From: a delta proteobacterium NaphS2
Lineage (GTDB): Bacteria > Desulfobacterota > DSM-4660 > Desulfatiglandales > Desulfatiglandaceae
Direction: 5' to 3'
Length of the DNA: 63,831 bases
Assembly (NCBI GenBank): GCA_000179315.1
Contig: ADZZ01000271.1
Location: 1-63,831 of the forward strand
In this document: positions 1 through 7,873 of the stretch, in pieces
Numbering within the stretch: the stretch's first letter is position 1
Layout of the letters: each line of letters begins with the position of its first letter
The notes under the pieces: model-generated
Told to the model about the DNA's origin: nothing
What the model saw: only the letters and a program-made list of their open reading frames with translations
Databases searched by the model: none
Program-made: the position numbers and the translations under genes

Positions 1-471
1 GTCCTGCTTATTGATGATGAAGAAACCCTTGTGGAGTATCTCTCGAAGCGTCTTTTGAGGGAGGGGTACACTGTGAAAGCCACTTTTTCGGGCGAAGAAG
101 CGGTTGAAGTTTCCGGCAAGGAGGATTTTGACGTAGCTGTTGTAGACCTGAAGATGCCGGGGATGGATGGCGTTGAGACGCAGAAAAGGCTAAAAAAAAT
201 ACAGCCTTTTCTTCAGAGTATTGTTCTAACGGCTCATGGCACCATCGATACGGCGTTGGAAAGTGGAAAAGAAGACGCCTTTAAATATTTGCTGAAGCCC
301 ATTGAATATGATAATTTGTTGGATACTATAAATGAGGCATATGAGCACAAGACACAGTTGCAAAATGCCAAATTCAAGGAGGAAGTGGAGGAAATCTATC
401 GCTCGGGGCTTGGTGCCAGAGGTATCAAAAAAGCCATGAACAAACTGCGCAGGATTTATGGAATCGAATGA
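1..471 (+). CDS. Response regulator, receiver domain only (5' end cut by window)
   Basis: The frame is open from base 1, so the true start lies outside the window. The 156 visible residues form a CheY-like receiver domain: acidic pocket IDDEE at visible residues 4-8, phospho-acceptor Asp at residue 49 (VVDLKMPG), the switch Thr at residue 77 (LTAHG) and the conserved Lys at residue 99 (LLKP). After the domain there is only a short helical tail and no DNA-binding or output domain. The stop codon overlaps the start of the next kinase gene by 14 bases, so the two are co-translated and probably form a signalling pair. Receivers of this type usually act as intermediates or by protein contact; the target is not visible. 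Confidence 0.9.
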   Translation, partial: VLLIDDEETLVEYLSKRLLREGYTVKATFSGEEAVEVSGKEDFDVAVVDLKMPGMDGVETQKRLKKIQPFLQSIVLTAHGTIDTALESGKEDAFKYLLKPIEYDNLLDTINEAYEHKTQLQNAKFKEEVEEIYRSGLGARGIKKAMNKLRRIYGIE

Positions 472-1654
472 GGTAATTCAAGCAAAACTGAAAGAAACAA
501 CTGAAGCCCTTTCGAAACAAAAAGAGGTGCTTCATCAGACCAGTGGTTTTCTGGAAAGCGTTCTGGAAAATTCGAAGGACATAATTTTCCGAACAAATCT
601 AGATGGCGCACTGGTTTTTTTTGGCAAAGGGGGAGAATCGGCGTTGGGCTATACATGGGAGGAATTGTCCGGTAGCGCCGTCAAGGATCTGGCCGAGAAA
701 CCTCCTGATTTGGAGCGCCTGGTTTACAGCTGCCTTAAAGATAAAGCGGTTATTCACAGGGAAATTACGTTTCGGCACAAAAACGGCAGCGCCGTTCATT
801 GTCGCATGGCCCTTGTGCCGTTGTTCAATACCCGTGAAGAGGTGATCGGTATGGCGGGCGTGTGTCGGGATGTCACCGCCTGGCGGAAGTTCAAAGAGGA
901 TCTCATTCGGGTGGATCGTCTGGCGGAGGTAGGCCGAATCGCTTCGGGAGTCGTCCATGAACTGAACAATCCCGTGGCAGTGATCGGCGAAATTGCAGGC
1001 TGGATCGGGGCGGTTGCCAGCGATGCGGAAGGGCTCGATGAGGGAGATCGTGAAGAACTCAAGACCTCGGTGCGTCATATCGGCGAGCAGACCAAGAGAT
1101 GTCGCAATATTACCGGGCAGCTGCTCAGTTTTGTGAGAGAATCCAAACTGACCACCACTTCACTGGATGCCCATGAGCTTTTGAAGGAGACGGTCAATTT
1201 GTTGACCCCCGAATTGAAATTTACGGATGTTGAAATTGTTTTCAATTTCGTCCAAGGACCTGTTTTTATCGATTCCGACAAGCAACTGCTGGAACAGGTC
1301 TTTGTGAATTTCATATCCAATGCGGTTTATGCCGTGAAGGATAAAGGAGACAAGAGAGGCCGCATAACCCTTGCAACCTCTTTGAACAATAGCGGAGAAT
1401 CCCCCACGGTGGAAATCAAAATTTCCGACACAGGTGTCGGTATCTCAAAGGCTGATCAGGAAAAAATCTATAAATACTTTTTTACAACCAAACCACCCGG
1501 AAAAGGAACGGGCTTGGGCCTGCCCATCAGCCGGAATATCATCAAGAACTTGGGAGGAAGCCTCTCGTTTGAGAGTGAGCCGGGGAAGGGTACGACCTTT
1601 AACATCCGACTCCCGATTTCCCGAGCATTGCATGTAAGCCAGACAGGATCATAA
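458..1654 (+). CDS. PAS-domain sensor histidine kinase
   Basis: This 398-residue soluble kinase has a coiled N-terminus (1-30), one PAS domain (about 30-140), a HisKA dimerisation helix with phospho-acceptor His167 in HELNNP, and an HATPase domain with N-box (NFISNA, 284-289), G1 box (DTGVGI) and G2 box (GTGLGLPIS). No membrane segment is visible, so it should sense a cytoplasmic signal through the PAS domain. It overlaps the upstream receiver gene by 14 bases and sits just before the antiporter operon, with only a 55-base gap. The pair may therefore regulate ion homeostasis genes, but nothing in the sequence proves this. Confidence 0.92.
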   Translation: MESNEVIQAKLKETTEALSKQKEVLHQTSGFLESVLENSKDIIFRTNLDGALVFFGKGGESALGYTWEELSGSAVKDLAEKPPDLERLVYSCLKDKAVIHREITFRHKNGSAVHCRMALVPLFNTREEVIGMAGVCRDVTAWRKFKEDLIRVDRLAEVGRIASGVVHELNNPVAVIGEIAGWIGAVASDAEGLDEGDREELKTSVRHIGEQTKRCRNITGQLLSFVRESKLTTTSLDAHELLKETVNLLTPELKFTDVEIVFNFVQGPVFIDSDKQLLEQVFVNFISNAVYAVKDKGDKRGRITLATSLNNSGESPTVEIKISDTGVGISKADQEKIYKYFFTTKPPGKGTGLGLPISRNIIKNLGGSLSFESEPGKGTTFNIRLPISRALHVSQTGS

Positions 1655-1709
1655 TATTCGCTTGTTAATTGTGACCATCGCTTGATGTTTTTTATAGAAG
1701 GGGTCATTT

Positions 1710-2291
1710 TTGAAGGAGCATCCGGCAGAAAAAAGATCTTCCCAACCTGTCAACGCCTTTGGCGATAGACCCGGCAACCCTTCCGAACATCACATCCCAA
1801 GACCTATCTTTTCACGCATCATGACGTTTATCGCCCTGTTATGCCTTTGGGTGATTTTGTCCGGAAGATTCGATCCGTTTCACCTGAGCCTGGGTGTCAT
1901 TTCCTGTGCGCTTGTGAGTATCCTTTCGGGTGATCTCCTGTTTCCCGAATCGAGAACCGGAGGGCTGTTTCGGCATACAATGCAGGTGATCAACTATGCA
2001 CCATGGCTCCTGTATCAGGTGATTCTGGCGAACCTTCATGTCCTGTATCTGGTGTTTCATCCACGAATGATGGATTTGATCGATCCTCGGATCATTCGAT
2101 TCGACAGCAAGCTTAAAAAGGAGATCTCACTGGTGACCTTTGCCAATTCAATCACCCTGACCCCCGGCACCATCACCATGTATGTGTCGGTGGAAGGTGC
2201 CTTTCAGGTGCATGCCATTGACAAGGCTTCCGGAGAACCCCTTCCAGGTGAAATGGAAAGAAGGATTGCGAGGGCTTTTGAGGACGAATAA
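1710..2291 (+). CDS. mnhE: Mrp/Mnh-type Na+/H+ antiporter subunit E
   Basis: This 193-residue protein has two or three membrane segments (around residues 32-70 and 88-115) and the MnhE signature region near the end (VTFANSITLTPGTITMYV, about 140-158). It is a structural subunit of the multisubunit cation/proton antiporter. The chosen start is a TTG preceded by AAGGGG six bases upstream. The N-terminal 30 residues before the first membrane segment are longer than usual for MnhE, so an internal ATG (at the MTFIALL segment) is possible. It is the first gene of a tightly packed operon; its TAA is followed at once by the next ATG (TAATGG). Confidence 0.9.
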   Translation: MKEHPAEKRSSQPVNAFGDRPGNPSEHHIPRPIFSRIMTFIALLCLWVILSGRFDPFHLSLGVISCALVSILSGDLLFPESRTGGLFRHTMQVINYAPWLLYQVILANLHVLYLVFHPRMMDLIDPRIIRFDSKLKKEISLVTFANSITLTPGTITMYVSVEGAFQVHAIDKASGEPLPGEMERRIARAFEDE

Positions 2292-2578
2292 TGGTGAATG
2301 TTTTTCTATATACGGGCCTTTTTTTGTGTTTGCTCATGGTTGCTTCCCTGTACCGGGCGGTGTTCGGGCCTACCGTCCTGGACCGTTTGATCGGCGTCAA
2401 TGCCATCGGCAGCAAGACCGTTATTCTCCTCCTTTTAATCGGGCTTCTTTATGATCGCCTGGATATGTTTGTAGACATTGCCCTGGCCTACGCGCTGCTC
2501 AATTTTGTGGCCGTCCTGGCGGCGTCCCGGTATTTCCAGAAACGCAAAGGGTTGTATGAAGAGCCGCCCTACAAATGA
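2291..2578 (+). CDS. mnhF: Mrp/Mnh-type antiporter subunit F
   Basis: This 95-residue hydrophobic protein has three predicted membrane helices and the MnhF hallmark GPTVLDRLIGVNAIGSK just after the first helix. MrpF is a small integral subunit required for assembly of Mrp complexes. The ATG overlaps the last base of the mnhE stop codon, indicating translational coupling. Length is typical for the family (about 85-95 residues). Confidence 0.92.
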   Translation: MVNVFLYTGLFLCLLMVASLYRAVFGPTVLDRLIGVNAIGSKTVILLLLIGLLYDRLDMFVDIALAYALLNFVAVLAASRYFQKRKGLYEEPPYK

Positions 2579-2634
2579 TCCGGATATAAGAGGACCGTTG
2601 CGAGCGGTTCGTGCACAGTGAGGATGATAAAACG

Positions 2635-2958
2635 ATGGATGTAATTGTGATATTGCTGCTCATCTGCGGGCTGGTCTTTTTTACCGGCGGCGCCGTTGGA
2701 ATTCTCCGTTTCCCGGATTTTTATACAAGACTCCATCCCGCCGGCAAGATGGATACACTGGGGTCTTTTCTCATGGTGCTGGCCGTGGCGCTTTACAATA
2801 TCCATGATTTTTCATGGGCGGCCCTTCTCACCAGCCTCAAGATTCTTCTAATTGTGCTTTTCATTTTCATTCTGAATCCCACAGCCACCCATGCCATTGT
2901 TGATGCGGGGTTCCGGGCGGGAATGCGGCCCTGGACGAAAGAAGACAGGGGGAAATAG
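2635..2958 (+). CDS. mnhG: Mrp/Mnh-type antiporter subunit G
   Basis: This 107-residue protein has three membrane helices and the MnhG/PhaG signature GILRFPDFYTRLHPAGKMDTLG region near residue 25-45. It is a small integral subunit of the Mrp complex. I chose the ATG at 2635, which begins directly at the first membrane helix; an upstream in-frame GTG at 2611 would add eight polar residues and is less likely. The gene ends in TAG four bases before the next start. Confidence 0.9.
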   Translation: MDVIVILLLICGLVFFTGGAVGILRFPDFYTRLHPAGKMDTLGSFLMVLAVALYNIHDFSWAALLTSLKILLIVLFIFILNPTATHAIVDAGFRAGMRPWTKEDRGK

Positions 2959-2961
2959 CTT

Positions 2962-3207
2962 ATGATCTGGGAATTGGACCTGGTAATCCTGATTCTGGTG
3001 ATTATTGCGGCCATCGGTGCAATCCAGGTGAAAGACCTGCTTGGGTGTGCGATTTTGTTCGGGGCCTACAGCTTTCTCATGTGTTTGCTCTGGGCCATCA
3101 TGGGGGCGGTGGATGTATCGTTTACGGAGGCATCGGTCGGTGCGGGCGTGAGCACGGTTTTTTTCGTGGCCGCCGTATTTCGAACCACTCGGAGGACGAA
3201 GGATTGA
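2962..3207 (+). CDS. MbhD-like (DUF4040) antiporter subunit
   Basis: This 81-residue protein has three membrane helices and the DUF4040/MbhD pattern (VKDLLGCAILFGAYSFLMCLLW followed by DVSFTEASVGAGVST). In classical Mrp systems this domain is fused to the C-terminus of the large MrpA subunit; here it is a free-standing gene, as in archaeal Mbh/Mbx complexes. The last bases overlap the TTG start of the next gene (TTGA), so translation is coupled. Confidence 0.85.
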   Translation: MIWELDLVILILVIIAAIGAIQVKDLLGCAILFGAYSFLMCLLWAIMGAVDVSFTEASVGAGVSTVFFVAAVFRTTRRTKD

Positions 3208-4028
3208 AGGCAATTGGTTTGATCATCGTTGTTCTTGTGGGGGCGCTTCTGTTGTATTCCACAGAGGACTTTCCCTCCTGGGGCGATCCCGCATCGCCTG
3301 CAAGTGTCCATGTGGCTGCCCATCATCTGAAAAAGGCCATTCCGGAGACTTCGGTTCCCAATGTGGTGACGGCGGTTCTGGCCGACTACCGCGGTTATGA
3401 TACCATGTTTGAAACCAGTGTTATTTTCTGCGCGGGCCTGGGATGTTTTGTTCTGCTGCGGTTGTTCAAAAAACGGGATGATGACAGTTATTATCGCCAT
3501 GTGGCCACCGGTATCACTTTGCACATAAAGAAGGACAAAATCCCTGACGCCTCCAGCGAGTTTGAACGGATCGATACCCTCTGGACACCCTACGATCTGA
3601 TCGTTAAGAATGTCTGCAGGATCCTGGCGCCTTTTGTTCAACTTTTTGCGCTTTATGTGATCGCGCACGGGCACCACAGTCCCGGCGGCGGTTTTCAGGG
3701 AGGGGTGATTCTGGGGGCCAGTGTGATCCTCATCGCCATCAGCCACGACATGCGCACTGCCCTTGGGCGCATCAGTGAAAAGACCGTTCATATCCTCATG
3801 GCCGTGGGAGTATTGATCTATTCGGGGATCGGCGCGTTGTGCATTCTTATGGGACGAAATTTCCTGGATTACGCGGCCCTCAGCCGGATCCTGTTCACCG
3901 ATAAGATCGAAGCCCGTTCCCTGGGCATATTTGGTGTTGAAGTGGGTGTGGGGATTACGGTGATGGCGGTCATGATTTCCATTTATAACAACCTGAGTTC
4001 GGAAGGCAGGCAGGATGAGGGATTATAA
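3204..4028 (+). CDS. mnhB: Fused MbhE-like / MnhB antiporter subunit
   Basis: This 274-residue protein combines an MbhE-like N-terminal part (residues 1-100, one membrane helix, then PSWGDPASPASVHVA and a second helix ending in LLRLF) with a MnhB domain (about 130-270) carrying the signature APFVQLFALYVIAHGHHSPGGGFQGG. MnhB is an integral subunit of the antiporter. The start is TTG at 3204: GGAGG lies eight bases upstream and the frame begins exactly at the overlap with the previous stop. A longer reading frame from 3045 exists, but its first 53 codons run antiparallel in meaning to the upstream gene and are not credible. Confidence 0.85.
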   Translation: MKAIGLIIVVLVGALLLYSTEDFPSWGDPASPASVHVAAHHLKKAIPETSVPNVVTAVLADYRGYDTMFETSVIFCAGLGCFVLLRLFKKRDDDSYYRHVATGITLHIKKDKIPDASSEFERIDTLWTPYDLIVKNVCRILAPFVQLFALYVIAHGHHSPGGGFQGGVILGASVILIAISHDMRTALGRISEKTVHILMAVGVLIYSGIGALCILMGRNFLDYAALSRILFTDKIEARSLGIFGVEVGVGITVMAVMISIYNNLSSEGRQDEGL

Positions 4029-4031
4029 AAG

Positions 4032-4421
4032 ATGAGCGATTTGGTGGTGGCCGTTCTGGGGAAATACAATTACTGGTTGTATATCATTTTAATGATGATC
4101 GGCATTTACGCCATGATTGCCAAGAAGAATCTTATCAAAAAACTGGTGGGGATGAATATCTTTCAAACCTCCATTATCCTTTTTTATGTGTCCATCGGGT
4201 GCAAAAAGGGGGGGACCATTCCCATTCTGGAGCACAGTCCCGGACATCACATGGTGGAACCGGCCCACTATATCAATCCATTGCCGCACGTGCTGATGCT
4301 GACGGCCATTGTGGTTTCCGTATCCACCTTCGGAGTGGCCCTGGCACTGGCCCTTAAAATTTATCGCAAGCACAAAACCCTTGAGGAAGATGAAATCCTC
4401 ATGCAGTTGAGGCCGGAATGA
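4032..4421 (+). CDS. mnhC: Mrp/Mnh-type antiporter subunit C (NuoK-like)
   Basis: This 129-residue protein has three membrane helices and the NuoK/MnhC fold signature (LIKKLVGMNIFQTSIILFYVSIG). The periplasmic stretch PILEH..HMVEPAHYINPLPHVLMLTAIVVS is typical of MnhC. In complex I the homologous NuoK carries key Glu residues of the proton path. Its end overlaps the next gene by four bases (ATGA). Confidence 0.93.
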   Translation: MSDLVVAVLGKYNYWLYIILMMIGIYAMIAKKNLIKKLVGMNIFQTSIILFYVSIGCKKGGTIPILEHSPGHHMVEPAHYINPLPHVLMLTAIVVSVSTFGVALALALKIYRKHKTLEEDEILMQLRPE

Positions 4422-5914
4422 ACCACCACTATCCCGTACTGATTGTCACTCTGCCGCTGCTGTTTGCCTTTGTGGTGAGCGGAACGGCCTGGGTGAAAAA
4501 ATCGCTTTGCTTTCCTCTGACGGTGGCGGGTATGGGACTATCAGCCTGGTTTTCAATATGTCTGCTGGGACAGGTGGCCACAACGGGTCCGGTGGAATAC
4601 CGGCTGGGGGGGTGGGCCATGCCCTGGGGCATCGGTTATCGGGTGGATACCTTAAACGGTATGGTGATCGCGGTGGTGACGGTCCTGGCGTTTATCAACC
4701 TGATTGCCACCCGGAAAACCGTTGTCCAGGAAACGCCTGATAAGACGGGTGCTTTCTACAGCCTCTACCTTCTTTTCGTGGTGGGGCTTACCGGCATTCT
4801 GGTGACGGGAGACCTGTTTAATCTCTATGTGTTGCTGGAAGTTGCTTCCCTCACCAGCTACGCCCTCATCGGCATGGGAAATGGGCGTGCCCCCATGTCG
4901 GCGCTGAATTATCTCTTCTTGGGCACCCTGGGCGGATGTTTCTATCTGTTGGGGGTGGGTTACCTGTATATCATGACGGGCTCCCTCAACATGGCGGATG
5001 TGGCGACCCTTCTGCCGCCTCTCTTTAAGAGCAGCGCCATTGTCATGGCGTTCATCTTCTGTATGGCGGGGGTGAGTATCAAGATGGCTTTTTTCCCTCT
5101 CCACATGTGGCTTCCCAATGCCTACGGAAATGCACCGACGGCCGCTGGCAGTCTGATTGCCCCGCTGATGACAAAGGTCATGGTCTATGTGCTCATCCGG
5201 CTCATGCTCACGATTTTTTCTGTGGATTTTGTATTCGTGATTCTCAAAATGGGACCCCCCATGGTGTGGATGTCGAGTCTGGCCATCGCGGCGGGAGCCG
5301 TGTTTGCCCTGGCTCAGAAAAACCTCAAAAGGATGCTCTGTTATATTATCGTGTCTGAAATCGGTTACATGATGGGTGGCGCCTGGCTGGGGAACAATGC
5401 CGGCATGACCGGTGCCGTTTTGCATATTTTTAATGACGCCATCATGACCCTGTGTCTTTTCCTGTGTGCCGGTAGTATCTATTACCGGACCCAAGGATTG
5501 GAAATGGAGCGTCTTAAAGGATTGTTCCGGAAGATGCCGGTGACCATGGCCTGTTTTGTGGCTGGCGCATTGAGCATCATCGGCGTACCGCCGACCTGTG
5601 GTTTTTTCAGCAAATGGTACCTCATCTCCGGCGGTCTCGCAGCGGGACAATACGCGTTTGTGGCGGCACTGATATTCAGCTCCCTGGTAAATGCCATTCT
5701 TTTTTTCAGAGTCATTGAAATCAGTTATTACGGGGATTTTGAAACGCACAACGCTCATGGTTCATCCGGTGCCGCAGTCATGGAATCGCCCGCAAGCATG
5801 CTGGTGCCGTTGATTATTGTTTCCACGGGTCTGGTGGTAGTGGGGCTCTACACCGGCGGTATTGTGAACCATCTGATTCATCCCATTGTTCTAAAAGCAG
5901 GGTTTTCAGGCTGA
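4418..5914 (+). CDS. mnhD: Mrp/Mnh antiporter subunit D, proton-channel subunit (NuoN/M-like)
   Basis: This 498-residue protein has about 14 membrane helices and belongs to the NuoL/M/N antiporter family. It keeps the central charged residues of the proton path: the helix-5 Glu in NLYVLLEVASLTSYAL, the helix-7 Lys in SIKMAFFPLHMWLP and the helix-8 Lys in PLMTKVMVYVLIR. A third Lys lies in the ALAQKNLKRMLCY loop. It couples cation exchange to proton flow across the inner membrane. It overlaps mnhC by four bases and is followed three bases later by a second channel-type subunit. Confidence 0.93.
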   Translation: MNHHYPVLIVTLPLLFAFVVSGTAWVKKSLCFPLTVAGMGLSAWFSICLLGQVATTGPVEYRLGGWAMPWGIGYRVDTLNGMVIAVVTVLAFINLIATRKTVVQETPDKTGAFYSLYLLFVVGLTGILVTGDLFNLYVLLEVASLTSYALIGMGNGRAPMSALNYLFLGTLGGCFYLLGVGYLYIMTGSLNMADVATLLPPLFKSSAIVMAFIFCMAGVSIKMAFFPLHMWLPNAYGNAPTAAGSLIAPLMTKVMVYVLIRLMLTIFSVDFVFVILKMGPPMVWMSSLAIAAGAVFALAQKNLKRMLCYIIVSEIGYMMGGAWLGNNAGMTGAVLHIFNDAIMTLCLFLCAGSIYYRTQGLEMERLKGLFRKMPVTMACFVAGALSIIGVPPTCGFFSKWYLISGGLAAGQYAFVAALIFSSLVNAILFFRVIEISYYGDFETHNAHGSSGAAVMESPASMLVPLIIVSTGLVVVGLYTGGIVNHLIHPIVLKAGFSG

Positions 5915-5917
5915 CTC

Positions 5918-7396
5918 ATGGAAACCATTCAATCCATAAAGCCTCTCATCGCGGTTCTGGTCTCCATCTGCGTCGTGCCGTTCCTGGTGTTAAGCAAGCG
6001 TCCCAATATGCGGGAAACCTGGACCTTTGCCGCCGCCATTGTGAAACTGCTGCTGGTTCTCTCTATGTTGCCGGTGATTCTCAAGGGCAATCAGATCGCC
6101 TATACCCTGCTGGAGGTGGTGCCGGGGGTGGCCATCCGTTTCAGGGTGGATTCGCTGGGAATGCTTTTCGCGTGCGTGGCGTCAACCCTTTGGATTGTGA
6201 CCAGCGCCTATTCCATCGGTTATATGCGGGGACTGGATGAACACAGTCAGACCCGGTATTTTGTTTTTTTTGCCCTGGCCCTTTCCGCCACCATCGGTGT
6301 GGCTTTTTCCGCAAATCTGTTGACCCTTTATCTTTTTTACGAAATGTTGTCACTGGCCACCTATCCGCTGGTAACGCACCACCAGGACCTGGAAGCGCGG
6401 GCCTCGGGCCGAAAATATCTGACCTACATTCTGGGGACTTCCATCGGCCTGGTGCTTCCGGCAATGCTTACGTGTTATTATCTGACGGGCACCCTGGAAT
6501 TTTCAAGCCAGGGTTTTTTGGCCGGTGCCTGCAACAAAGGGCTTGCGGGAGTACTCCTGATTTTTTTCATTTTCGGCTTTGCCAAGGCGGGCGTTATGCC
6601 CTTTCACGGATGGCTGCCGGCGGCAATGGTGGCGCCGACCCCGGTGAGTGCGCTTCTGCATGCCGTGGCCGTCGTGAAGGTGGGGGTCTTCAGTATTGTC
6701 CGTATTTTGACGGGTGTTTTCGGAACGGACCTGTTGAGTCAATTCAATTTTGGCGTCATGGTCTGCGCCATTGCATCGGTAACCGTCATCGTAGCGTCCC
6801 TCATCGCGCTGAGCCAGGACAATCTCAAACGAATGCTGGCCTTTTCAACCATCGGCCAGTTGTCATACATCATTCTGGGGGTCGGCCTTCTTTCACCCAA
6901 AGGGATCACCGGCGGTATGCTGCATATTGCCATGCACGCCTTTGGAAAAATTACGCTCTTTTTCTGTGCCGGCGCCATATTTGTGGCCACCGGCAAAAGA
7001 AATATCAGCGAAATGGTGGGGATCGGCAGACGGATGCCCTGGACCATGGGGGCTTTTTTTGTGGGGTCCTTGAGTATTATCGGACTTCCGCCCACCGGCG
7101 GATTCCTGAGCAAATGGTATCTGGTGCTGGGAACACTGGAAGCCGACCGGATCACGTTTTTGTTCGTTCTGCTGGGCAGTTCCCTGCTGAATGCCGCCTA
7201 TTTCATGCCGGTGGTCTACCGGGCGTTTTTTCCGGCGCCCGGAACGGCCATGTTTGAAAACAAGGTCCGGGAAGCCCCGTTTTTCTGCTTTGTTCCACCG
7301 GTGATTACCGCCTTTATCTCAGTTATTCTGTTCTTTTATCCCGAGCCTTTCTTCAGACTGGCAAGTCTGGCGGTCCGCTTTATCGGAGGGAATTAG
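5918..7396 (+). CDS. Second antiporter-like channel subunit (NuoL/MnhA-D family)
   Basis: This 492-residue protein has about 14 membrane helices and the full NuoL/M/N signature: helix-5 Glu (LTLYLFYEMLSLATYPLV), helix-7 Lys (FGFAKAGVMPFHGWLPAAMVAPTPV), and helix-8 Lys (AVAVVKVGVFSIVR), plus SQDNLKRMLAFSTIGQLSYI. The APTPVSALLHA segment is closer to NuoL/MnhA than to the upstream MnhD. It probably takes the place of the MrpA channel module, whose C-terminal MbhD and MbhE parts are encoded separately at 2962 and 3204. It ends in TAG and is followed by two small membrane-protein genes. Confidence 0.92.
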   Translation: METIQSIKPLIAVLVSICVVPFLVLSKRPNMRETWTFAAAIVKLLLVLSMLPVILKGNQIAYTLLEVVPGVAIRFRVDSLGMLFACVASTLWIVTSAYSIGYMRGLDEHSQTRYFVFFALALSATIGVAFSANLLTLYLFYEMLSLATYPLVTHHQDLEARASGRKYLTYILGTSIGLVLPAMLTCYYLTGTLEFSSQGFLAGACNKGLAGVLLIFFIFGFAKAGVMPFHGWLPAAMVAPTPVSALLHAVAVVKVGVFSIVRILTGVFGTDLLSQFNFGVMVCAIASVTVIVASLIALSQDNLKRMLAFSTIGQLSYIILGVGLLSPKGITGGMLHIAMHAFGKITLFFCAGAIFVATGKRNISEMVGIGRRMPWTMGAFFVGSLSIIGLPPTGGFLSKWYLVLGTLEADRITFLFVLLGSSLLNAAYFMPVVYRAFFPAPGTAMFENKVREAPFFCFVPPVITAFISVILFFYPEPFFRLASLAVRFIGGN

Positions 7397-7406
7397 GAGC
7401 CCAATA

Positions 7407-7538
7407 ATGAATGAAAGCCACGAAGAAAAAATGGAACTCGGCCACGAACCCGTTCCGGGATACAGAACGGCTTTTTTTATCGCCATTACGGTGGGTTCCC
7501 TGTATCTGGCGATCATTCTTTTAAACACGCTGTTTTAA
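7407..7538 (+). CDS. Small single-pass membrane protein in the antiporter operon
   Basis: This 43-residue frame starts at ATG 7407 with TAGGAG nine bases upstream and ends at TAA 7538. The sequence has an acidic/polar head (MNESHEEKMELGHEPVPGYR) followed by one hydrophobic helix of about 20 residues. It lies between two channel subunits in the same direction, ten bases after the previous stop, which suggests it is a small accessory subunit. I do not recognise a named family; function is not known. Confidence 0.6.
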   Translation: MNESHEEKMELGHEPVPGYRTAFFIAITVGSLYLAIILLNTLF

Positions 7539-7591
7539 AATGTGGATTACGGAACGCGAGGTCCGGAATTTCTTGAAACCGGAGAATGACC

Positions 7592-7873
7592 ATGAATGAA
7601 AATGGCGCTGAATCAGGGAAAGACGAAAAGAGCAAGAAGAAGTATCTGTTTGACGACCCCAAGAACGTCAAGATCCTGTTGGCATGCTTTTACGCATCAC
7701 TTGGGGTATTGCTTCTGATCGAATTGTTCATTCATAAACATCCCCATTTTGGATGGGAAGCCTGGCCGGAGTTTTTTGCAGTCTATGGATTTGTGGCTTG
7801 TGTGGTACTGGTGATCGTGGCGAAATACTTCCTGCGGCCCCTGGTTAAGAGGGATGAGGACTATTATGACTGA
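7592..7873 (+). CDS. Small two-helix membrane protein in the antiporter operon
   Basis: This 93-residue protein has a charged, Lys-rich head (residues 1-28) followed by two membrane helices (about 29-47 and 60-82) and an acidic tail (RDEDYYD). I chose the second of two close ATGs because GGAG lies seven bases upstream of it; starting at 7586 would add two residues. The 3' end overlaps the following channel subunit gene by eight bases. No named family recognised; position inside the Mrp operon argues for an accessory subunit. Confidence 0.7.
   Translation: MNENGAESGKDEKSKKKYLFDDPKNVKILLACFYASLGVLLLIELFIHKHPHFGWEAWPEFFAVYGFVACVVLVIVAKYFLRPLVKRDEDYYD

Noticed and set aside
3045-3203. N-terminal extension of the MbhE-MnhB gene
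   Set aside because: The extra 53 codons overlap the MbhD-like gene in another frame; the TTG with GGAGG at 3204 explains the true start.
4652-5758. 368-codon antisense open frame in mnhD
   Set aside because: His/Arg-rich antisense of a membrane protein, with no start signal.
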